Shown piece after piece: positions 1 through 5,973 of a DNA stretch of 5,973 nt (the first letter of the stretch is position 1; every line of letters starts with the position of its first letter). Made by a program: the position numbers and the translations under genes. The notes under the pieces are model-generated. The model was given only the letters and a program-made list of their open reading frames with translations, was not told where the DNA came from and ran no database searches. This stretch comes from Actinomycetes bacterium (lineage in GTDB: Bacteria; Actinomycetota; Actinomycetes; Actinomycetales; Cellulomonadaceae). The stretch spans positions 1 through 5,973 of the forward strand of contig JAEWYD010000347.1 of the NCBI GenBank assembly GCA_023462275.1. Reading direction: 5' to 3'.

Positions 1-21
1 CCGCCGACCACCGGTCGGCGG
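1..21. terminator. GC-rich hairpin, probable terminator of an upstream gene
   Basis: A perfect 9-bp stem (CCGCCGACC / GGTCGGCGG) closes on a 3-nt ACC loop. It sits at the very edge of the window, 34 bp before the next start codon. No T-tract follows, which is common for terminators in high-GC actinobacteria. The most likely role is ending transcription of a gene to the left. The stem could extend beyond the window, and an attenuator for the gene at 56 cannot be excluded. Confidence 0.5.
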
Positions 22-55
22 CACCGCCCGCGTCCACGGAGGGAGACAGGTCACC

Positions 56-238
56 GTGGTCTACGTGCTGGCGGTGCTGGGCGGCCTCGGGACCGTCGGC
101 GGTGCCGCGGCGTTGGGCCGGGCGCTCGGGCTCAACCGCGCCGGCCACCACGCCGAGGAGCGCCGATGGTTCGGCATCGGCGTCGCCGCACTCGTCCTCG
201 GCTCGGCCGCCTTCCTCGCCGCCGCGCTCATGGCGTGA
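56..238 (+). CDS. Small two-helix membrane protein of unknown function
   Basis: This encodes 60 residues starting at GTG and ending at TGA. A purine-rich GGAGGGAG (38-45) lies about 10 nt upstream and serves as the ribosome site. No other in-frame start lies between it and the GTG. Almost every codon ends in G or C, as in the neighbouring real genes, which argues for true coding. Residues 2-24 are hydrophobic and Gly/Ala-rich. A short polar, charged loop follows (about 27-38, HHAEERR). Residues 39-60 form a second hydrophobic segment that runs to the C-terminus. The protein is probably a helical hairpin in the cytoplasmic membrane. I do not recognise a family and there is no catalytic motif. 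It is convergent with aceB, with only 12 bp between the two stop codons, so it is not part of that operon. It may be the last gene of a unit to the left, or transcribed on its own after the hairpin at 1-21. Confidence 0.62.
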   Translation: MVYVLAVLGGLGTVGGAAALGRALGLNRAGHHAEERRWFGIGVAALVLGSAAFLAAALMA

Positions 239-250
239 CCGCCGTGACCC

Positions 251-1896
<1,646 letters not shown>

Positions 1897-1900
<4 letters not shown>

Positions 1901-3300
1901 CGGGGGCCTCCGAACTGGGCGGTCTCGGTCGAGCCGGCGAGCGCGGTGGTGGCGCTGTCGGGGTTGAGGGTCGTGGCGACGCGGTCGAAGTAGCCGGTGC
2001 CCACCTCGCGCTGGTGCCGGGTGGCCGTGTACCCGTCGGCCTCTGCGGCGAACTCTGCCTCCTGCAGGTCGACGTACGCGCTCATGCCACGCTGCGCGTA
2101 CCCCCGGGCGAGGGTGAACATCGAGTGGTTGAGGGCGTGGAACCCGGCCAGGGTGATGAACTGGAACGCGTAGCCGTGGCGGGCGAGGTCGCGCTGGAAG
2201 GTGGCGATCGCGGCGTCGTCCAGGTGCGCCCGCCAGTTGAACGACGGCGAGCAGTTGTACGCGAGCAGCTTGTCGGGGAACCGCTCGTGGATCCGCGCAG
2301 CGAACTCCACCGCGAGGCCGAGGTCGGGCTCCGCGGTCTCCACCCACAGCAGGTCCGCGTACTCGGCGTACGCGAGCGACCTCGCGACCACGGCGTCGAG
2401 CCCGGGCCGCACCCGGTGGTAGCCCTCCGCCGTGCGCTCGCCGGTGAGGAACTCCGCGTCGCGCGGGTCGACGTCGGAGGTCAGCAGGTCGGCGCCCAGG
2501 GCATCCGTCCGCGCGATGACGACGGTCGGCACGCCCGCGACGTCCGCCGCGAGCCGCGCCGCGCTGAGGGTGCGCACGTGCTGCGACGTCGGGACGAGGA
2601 CCTTGCCGCCCAGGTGGCCGCACTTCTTCTCGGCCGCGAGCTGGTCCTCCCAGTGCACGCCCGCGGCACCGGCGGCGATCATCGCCGTCATCAGCTCGAA
2701 CGCGTTGAGGGGCCCGCCGAACCCGGCCTCGGCGTCGGCCACGATCGGCGCGAGCCACTCGCGGACGCGGCGGCCGCCCGACGCCTCGATCTGGTCCGCC
2801 CTCAGGAGCGCGTTGTTGATGCGCCGGACGACGGCGGGGACGGAGTTGGCCGGGTAGAGGCTCTGATCGGGGTAGGTCTGGCCCGCGAGGTTGGCGTCCG
2901 CCGCGACCTGCCAGCCGGACAGGTAGATCGCCTGCAGGCCCGCGCGGACCTGCTGCACCGCCTGGTTGCCGGTCAGGGCACCGAGGGCGGGCACCCACTC
3001 CTCCGTGTGCAGCAGGTCCCACAGCCGGATCGCGCCGCGACGGGCGAGCGTGTGCTCCTCCTGGACCGTGCCGCGCAGGGCGAGCACGTCGTCGGCGGAG
3101 TAGTCGCGCCGGACCCCGGCCCACCGGGGGTCGGTCGCCCAGGACCGGGCGAGGTCTGCGGCGGTCTCGGCGGGGTCTCCGGGGAGGTGGTGCGACGGGG
3201 GCAGCGCGACGTCCGGCGCTACCGCCAGGCGCGGACCGCCGTGGTGCGAGGCGTCGCGAGCGCGGTTCGGGAGATGGGCGGTGGCGGCGAAGATGTCCAT
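1897..3300 (-). CDS. aceA: Isocitrate lyase
   Basis: This enzyme cleaves isocitrate to glyoxylate and succinate, the first and committing step of the glyoxylate shunt. It is normally a cytosolic Mg2+-dependent homotetramer. The product is 467 residues. The active-site signature KKCGHL is at 225-230, with the catalytic Cys at 227. Further hallmarks are SGW at 128-130 (substrate binding), YPDQSLYP at 143-150 and ADAEAGFGG at 188-196, whose D189 matches a metal-site Asp. ETAEPD (321-326), NCSPSFNW (349-356), FITLAGFHALN (381-391) and the C-terminal block GYTATRHQREVGTGYFD (423-439) are also present. The last residues (GSTETAQFG) resemble the C-terminal lid of mycobacterial Icl, so the gene is intact. 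The start is the ATG at 3300 behind a perfect AGGAGG. An open frame continues to 3579 but runs into the divergent regulator. Homology with the E. coli enzyme begins near residue 53, leaving an N-terminal extension of about 40 residues, rich in His, Pro and Ala. It is the first gene of the aceA-aceB operon. Confidence 0.97.
1907..1911 (-). promoter_or_regulatory. Ribosome binding site of aceB
   Basis: On the minus strand GGAGG lies 6 nt before the ATG at 1900 and within the last codons of aceA. It fixes the malate synthase start at the ATGA overlap and rules out the longer upstream reading. It also means aceB can be initiated directly as well as by coupling. Confidence 0.8.
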
Positions 3301-3304
3301 CGGT

Positions 3305-3310
3305 CCTCCT
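3305..3310 (-). promoter_or_regulatory. Ribosome binding site of aceA
   Basis: On the minus strand AGGAGG lies 4 nt before the ATG at 3300 and matches the anti-Shine-Dalgarno fully. This decides the start. It selects the ATG at 3300 over the in-frame ATG at 3579, and it supports the N-terminal extension as translated. I found no ATG or GTG codon between residue 1 and the conserved core. Confidence 0.85.
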
Positions 3311-3375
3311 CGGTGTCGGGGTGGTGCTCCTTCCACGGTGGGGCCTCCGACGCCGGTTTTCCCCCGGAGCCGAAC

Positions 3376-3395
3376 AGAAGATCCCCGGTTCTTCT
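3376..3395. promoter_or_regulatory. Candidate operator palindrome in the aceA/regulator intergenic region
   Basis: This is a 20-bp imperfect inverted repeat. It has outer arms AGAAGA and TCTTCT and an inner CC/GG pair around a short C-rich centre. It is the best dyad I see in the divergent region, lying about 75-95 bp before the aceA start and 46-66 bp before the regulator start. That position would let one bound dimer affect both promoters. Assigning it to the adjacent regulator is inference. The dyad could also occur by chance. Confidence 0.35.
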
Positions 3396-3441
3396 CGCCC
3401 TCGGAAGGTGCGCCCGGGATGATCACGGGGCACGCTGAGTC

Positions 3442-4980
3442 ATGGCCCTCGTCGACCACACCCACGCCCCGCTGCGCGCACTCCGTCCGCCGCAGGACGC
3501 CGCCGCGCCCGAGCACCCCGAGCTCGCCCCGGCGCCCGACGTCGCCGACCCGATCCTCATCGGCCGCCGCATCCGCCACCTGCGCACCGCTCGCGGCATG
3601 ACGCTGGAGGACCTGGGCACCGCCATCGGGCGGGCGCCCTCGCAGATCTCGCTGCTCGAGAACGGCCGACGCGAGGCGAAGCTGTCGCTGCTCCAGCAGG
3701 TCGCCGGCGCGCTCTCCGTGCCGCTGACCGAGCTGCTCACCGCGGAGCCGCCGTCACGCAGGGCAGCGCTCGAGGTGGAGCTGGAGCGGGCGCAGCGGGG
3801 GCCGTTCTTCCGCTCCCTGGGCCTGCCCACGGTGAAGGTCGGCAAGTCGCTGCCGACCGACGCCCTCGAAGCACTGGTGGGGATGCAGGCCGAGCTGCGC
3901 CGCCTGCTCACCGAGCGCGCCGCCACGCCCGAGGAGGCCCGCCGGGCGAACGCCGAGCTGCGCGCCGAGATGCGCGAGAAGGGCAACTACTTCCCCGACC
4001 TGGAGGGGCACGCGCGCGAGCTGCTGGCCGCCGTCGGGCACCCAGGTGGTCCCCTGTCCCAGCGCGGGACGGCCGACATCGCCAGCCACCTCGGCTTCTC
4101 GCTGCACTACGTGCACGACCTGCCGCACTCCACGCGGTCGGTCAGCGACCTCGCGCACCGGCGGATCTACCTGCCGCAGAGCGTCACGGCCCTCGACGAC
4201 CCGAGGTCCGTCGTCCTGCAGGCGCTCGCCTCGCACGTGCTCGGCCACGCCGCGCCGCGCGACTACGGGGAGTTCCTGCGCCAGCGCGTCGAGGCCAACT
4301 ACCTCACGGCCGCGCTGATGCTCCCCGAGGAGGCGGCGGTCGCGATGCTGCGGGAGGCGAAGGCGGCGCGGCGCCTCTCGGTCGAGGACCTGCGCGACGC
4401 CTTCGCCGTCACCTACGAGACCGCCGCCCACCGCTTCTGCAACCTCGCCACGCAGCACCTGGACCTGCGCGTCCACTTCATGAAAGTGCACGAGAACGGG
4501 ACGCTGACCAAGGCGTACGAGAACGACGGCGTGACGTTCCCGCGCGACCCGCTGGGCGCCATCGAGGGTCAGCCGGTCTGCCGCCGGTGGACAGCGCGGA
4601 CGGTCTTCGCGATCCCCGACCGGTTCAGCCCGTACTACCAGTACACGGACACGCCCGCTGGCACGTACTGGTGCACCTCGCGCGTGCAGGGCTCGGCCGA
4701 CGGCGAGTTCTCCGTCTCCGTCGGCGTCCCGTTCTCCCAGGTCAGATGGTTCCAGGGGCGCGAGACCCCCGAGCGGGCCGTCTCCCGCTGCCCGGAGCCG
4801 TCGTGCTGCCGACGAGCGCCGGACGACCTGGCCGACCGGTGGTCCGGGAACGCGTGGCCGAGCGCGCGCCCGCACGCGAGCCTGCTGGCTGCGCTCCCCG
4901 TGGGCGTGTTCCCGGGCGTCGACGAGACCGAGGTCTTCCAGTTCCTCGAGCGGCACGCGCCGGGCGACGCCGACGGGTAG
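3442..4980 (+). CDS. ramB: RamB/ScfR-family transcriptional regulator (XRE HTH + IrrE-like + ScfR C-terminal domain)
   Basis: This is a cytoplasmic DNA-binding regulator of 512 residues. Residues 1-37 are a Pro/Ala-rich tail. Residues 38-99 form an XRE/HTH_3 helix-turn-helix (IGRRIRHLRTARGMTLEDLG, then a recognition helix around APSQISLLENGRR). The middle (about 190-345) resembles the IrrE/M78 peptidase-like domain, with HVLGH at 265-269 and EANYLTAALMLP at 284-295. The two histidines and the downstream Glu are kept, but the catalytic Glu of HExxH is Val266, so proteolysis is unlikely. The C-terminal part (about 346-505) matches the ScfR/DUF2083 type, with Cys 380, 411, 450, 455 and 456. Relatives include RamB of Corynebacterium and Mycobacterium, which control acetate metabolism and isocitrate lyase genes and can autoregulate. 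Divergence from aceA supports the same target here. The start is firm: an in-frame TGA lies two codons upstream and no other start precedes the HTH. The ribosome site is weak (GGGG at 3427-3430, 11 nt away). Whether it activates or represses cannot be read from sequence. Confidence 0.9.
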   Translation: MALVDHTHAPLRALRPPQDAAAPEHPELAPAPDVADPILIGRRIRHLRTARGMTLEDLGTAIGRAPSQISLLENGRREAKLSLLQQVAGALSVPLTELLTAEPPSRRAALEVELERAQRGPFFRSLGLPTVKVGKSLPTDALEALVGMQAELRRLLTERAATPEEARRANAELRAEMREKGNYFPDLEGHARELLAAVGHPGGPLSQRGTADIASHLGFSLHYVHDLPHSTRSVSDLAHRRIYLPQSVTALDDPRSVVLQALASHVLGHAAPRDYGEFLRQRVEANYLTAALMLPEEAAVAMLREAKAARRLSVEDLRDAFAVTYETAAHRFCNLATQHLDLRVHFMKVHENGTLTKAYENDGVTFPRDPLGAIEGQPVCRRWTARTVFAIPDRFSPYYQYTDTPAGTYWCTSRVQGSADGEFSVSVGVPFSQVRWFQGRETPERAVSRCPEPSCCRRAPDDLADRWSGNAWPSARPHASLLAALPVGVFPGVDETEVFQFLERHAPGDADG

Positions 4981-4990
4981 GCCGGTCGTA

Positions 4991-5013
4991 GGGTGCGGCC
5001 GTGAGCCGCCCCT
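4991..5013. terminator. Probable bidirectional terminator between the regulator and the tRNA
   Basis: The stem GCGGC (4995-4999) pairs with GCCGC (5005-5009) around a CGTGA loop. After one T-C mismatch, a further GGG/CCT segment (one G-T wobble) extends the base. There is no T-tract on either side. It starts 10 bp after the regulator stop and lies 18 bp past the 3' end of the convergent tRNA, so it could end transcription in both directions. Confidence 0.4.
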
Positions 5014-5031
5014 GACCTGCGACAGTCCGGG

Positions 5032-5105
5032 TGGGCCAGGCGGGGCTCGAACCCGCGACCGAGGGATTATGAGTCCCCTGCTCTGACCGGCTGAGCTACT
5101 GGCCC
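5032..5105 (-). tRNA. tRNA with CAU anticodon, best read as tRNA-Ile2 (lysidine type)
   Basis: This is a full 74-nt cloverleaf on the minus strand. The acceptor is GGGCCAG/CTGGCCC (7 perfect pairs) with discriminator A. The D stem is GCTC/GAGC. The anticodon stem GGGGA/TCCCT (one G-T at its top) encloses the loop CTCATAA, with anticodon CAT at 5071-5069. The T arm is GCGGG-TTCGAGC-CCCGC. CCA is not encoded; CCC follows. A CAU anticodon fits elongator Met, initiator Met or Ile2. The C4-G69 and C5-G68 acceptor pairs and the G27-U43 wobble resemble E. coli tRNA-Ile2 rather than its elongator tRNA-Met. That suggests TilS converts C34 to lysidine so that the tRNA reads AUA. Initiator tRNA is unlikely because the three G-C pairs below its anticodon loop are absent. 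Existence of a tRNA is certain; the amino acid is an inference. Confidence 0.93.
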
Positions 5106-5115
5106 GCGGTGCCCC

Positions 5116-5121
5116 AGGCTA
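5116..5121 (-). promoter_or_regulatory. Candidate -10 element of the tRNA gene
   Basis: On the minus strand TAGCCT fits the actinobacterial TAnnnT -10 pattern. It lies 10 nt before the first tRNA base, giving a predicted start near 5109 and a 5' leader of only a few bases for RNase P. No convincing -35 is visible. It overlaps the first of the two plus-strand TACCGT boxes. Confidence 0.4.
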
Positions 5122-5150
5122 CCGTCGGCGCCCGCGGCTACCGTGGCGCC
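5117..5150 (+). repeat. Tandem duplicated promoter-like box before the kinase gene
   Basis: There are two near-identical units. GGCTACCGT-C-GGCGCC occupies 5117-5132, and GGCTACCGT-GGCGCC occupies 5136-5150, with a 3-bp gap and a 19-bp period. The second ends exactly at the kinase ATG. Each contains TACCGT, a TAnnnT-type -10 hexamer. Confidence 0.6.
5139..5144 (+). promoter_or_regulatory. Candidate -10 for a leaderless kinase transcript
   Basis: TACCGT ends 6 nt before the ATG at 5151, so the usual start about 7 nt downstream of the hexamer would fall on the A of the start codon. There is no Shine-Dalgarno sequence before this ATG, which agrees with leaderless translation, frequent in actinobacteria. 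No clear -35 is seen. Confidence 0.45.
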
Positions 5151-5973
5151 ATGTCGCACGTCGTGGTCGTGGGCCCGGCCTCCTGGAACACGATCGTCCG
5201 GGTCCCTCACCTGCCCGAGCGCCCGGAGACGTCGTTCGCCAGCGGCTACGAGGACACCCTGGGCGGCACCTCCGCGGGCAAGGCGCTCACCCTGGCCCGC
5301 CTCGGCGTGCACGTCACCCTCCGCACGGCCCTGGGCGACGACGACGCCGCCCACCACGTGCGCGACGCGCTCGCCCATCCGCACCTCACCGTGGCGGCCG
5401 GCACTGGCCGCGGGCCGAGCGAGCGGCACCTCAACCTCATGACGCCTGACGGCGGTCGCGCCTCGATCTACCTCGCCCTCCCGCCCGACCCGGGTCCGGT
5501 ACCGCCCGCCGTCGCGGAGGCCGTCGCCGAGGCTGACGTCGTCGTCGCCGACCTCGCCGACCACGCGCGCGCCGTCCTACCGCTCGCGCGGGCGGCCGAC
5601 GTCCCCGTGTGGGCGGACCTGCACGACTGGGACGGCGAGGCCGAGTTCCACCGCGCCTTCGCGGACGCGGCCGACGTCGTCGTCGTCAGCGGCGAACGCC
5701 TGCCGGACGTGCGAGCGTTCCTCGAAGCCCGGGTGGCGGTCGGGGCACGCTGGGCCGTCTGCATGCTGGGCCCGGGCGGCGCCGTCGGGCTCGGCGCGCG
5801 GGAGGGATGGGTGGAGGTGCCGGCGCTGCCCGTGGCCGAGGCCTGCGACACCAACGGCGCGGGCGATGCCTTCGTCGCCGGGCTCCTCGTCGGTCACCTC
5901 GAGGGCCGGGGCCTGGCCGAGGCCATGCGCCTGGGCGCGGCGGCCGGCGCGCTGGCCGTGCAGGCACCCGGCC
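5151..5973 (+). CDS. PfkB/ribokinase-family carbohydrate kinase, 3' end outside the window
   Basis: The frame is open from the ATG at 5151 to the window edge, giving 274 residues of a family that usually has about 290-310, so only the C-terminal tail is missing. Such enzymes are cytoplasmic and transfer the ATP gamma-phosphate to a sugar or nucleoside hydroxyl. The N-terminus (HVVVVGPASWNTIVRV) is a typical first beta strand. The glycine signature lies at 36-52 (TLGGTSAGKALTLARLG). The ATP/anion-hole signature DTNGAGDAF is at 233-241, with D239 as the predicted catalytic base. LGDDDAAHHVRDAL (61-74) and VVVVSGERL (176-184, the position of the family's usual N-x-x-E-like motif) also fit. Codon third positions are strongly G/C. 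The Asn often found in the first signature is replaced by the AGKAL form. The substrate cannot be assigned: ribose, fructose, adenosine or others are possible. It is transcribed away from the tRNA, 45 bp apart. Confidence 0.92.
   Translation, partial: MSHVVVVGPASWNTIVRVPHLPERPETSFASGYEDTLGGTSAGKALTLARLGVHVTLRTALGDDDAAHHVRDALAHPHLTVAAGTGRGPSERHLNLMTPDGGRASIYLALPPDPGPVPPAVAEAVAEADVVVADLADHARAVLPLARAADVPVWADLHDWDGEAEFHRAFADAADVVVVSGERLPDVRAFLEARVAVGARWAVCMLGPGGAVGLGAREGWVEVPALPVAEACDTNGAGDAFVAGLLVGHLEGRGLAEAMRLGAAAGALAVQAPG

Larger units (their letters stand above)
3301..3441. promoter_or_regulatory. Divergent aceA / regulator control region
   Basis: These 141 bp separate the two divergent start codons and must hold both promoters unless one begins inside a gene. 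Base composition is less GC-extreme than in the flanking genes, with a TTTT run (3357-3360) and a GAAC/GAAG/TTCTTCT-rich middle. I see no clear TTGACA or TATAAT element. A GATGAT at 3418-3423, overlapping a TGATCA palindrome (3420-3425), is a weak -10 candidate reading right, and its complement reads left. I did not find the A/T-rich RamB box described in Corynebacterium glutamicum. The best operator candidate is the palindrome at 3376-3395, listed separately. Confidence 0.7.

Noticed and set aside
2014..3438. Open frame of 474 codons on the plus strand opposite aceA
   Set aside because: It is antisense to an unmistakable isocitrate lyase. Its composition is the Arg/Val/Gly/Glu-rich pattern of a GC-rich shadow frame, and it shows no recognisable domain.
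3301..3441. Classical RamB box of the Corynebacterium type (A/T-rich with TTTGCAAA core)
   Set aside because: No such sequence is present on either strand of the intergenic region, so I do not assign a known RamB site.
3301..3579. Longer aceA start at 3579
   Set aside because: The extra residues lie antisense to the regulator and in the intergenic region, while AGGAGG directly precedes the ATG at 3300.
3754..4956. Open frame of 400 codons on the minus strand opposite the regulator
   Set aside because: The plus strand encodes clear HTH and IrrE-like motifs. The antisense translation has only Arg/Val/Gly-rich shadow composition.
5067..5564. Open frame on the minus strand opposite the kinase and through the tRNA
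   Set aside because: It crosses the tRNA gene and is antisense to a clear PfkB kinase with its DTNGAGDAF motif on the plus strand.

Overview
The window looks like chromosomal DNA from a high-GC actinobacterium. Codon third positions are almost all G or C. The genes match actinobacterial families, and the layout (isocitrate lyase and malate synthase beside a RamB/ScfR-type regulator) fits that phylum. A Cellulomonas-like member of the Micrococcales is plausible, but the sequence alone does not fix the genus.

Layout from left to right. Positions 1-21 form a strong GC-rich hairpin, probably the terminator of a gene beyond the left edge. Positions 56-238 (+) encode a 60-residue protein with two membrane segments. 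Its stop codon lies only 12 bp from that of the convergent malate synthase gene. Positions 251-1900 (-) are aceB (malate synthase A) and 1897-3300 (-) are aceA (isocitrate lyase). They form an aceA-aceB operon with a 4-bp ATGA overlap. A 141-bp divergent control region (3301-3441) separates aceA from 3442-4980 (+). That gene encodes a ScfR/RamB-type regulator with an XRE helix-turn-helix, a degenerate IrrE/M78 peptidase-like domain and a cysteine-containing C-terminal domain. A probable shared terminator hairpin (4991-5013) follows, then a CAU-anticodon tRNA on the minus strand (5032-5105), best read as lysidine-type tRNA-Ile2. A 45-bp divergent promoter region leads into a PfkB-family sugar/nucleoside kinase starting at 5151 (+), which runs off the right edge.

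How the parts work together. AceA and AceB are the two glyoxylate-shunt enzymes that let a cell grow on acetate or fatty acids by bypassing the two decarboxylating steps of the TCA cycle. The divergent regulator belongs to a family known to control acetate and propionate metabolism genes, so the core of the window is probably a self-contained regulated C2-assimilation locus. The tRNA and kinase appear to be unrelated neighbours.

I found no mobile element, CRISPR array or phage-like gene. The long overlapping open frames on the opposite strand of aceA, aceB and the regulator are what GC-rich coding DNA commonly produces. I see no wholly new system here. The points worth a second look are the altered peptidase motif in the regulator, the palindrome in the divergent promoter, the extended AceA N-terminus, the tRNA identity, and the duplicated promoter-like box before the kinase.
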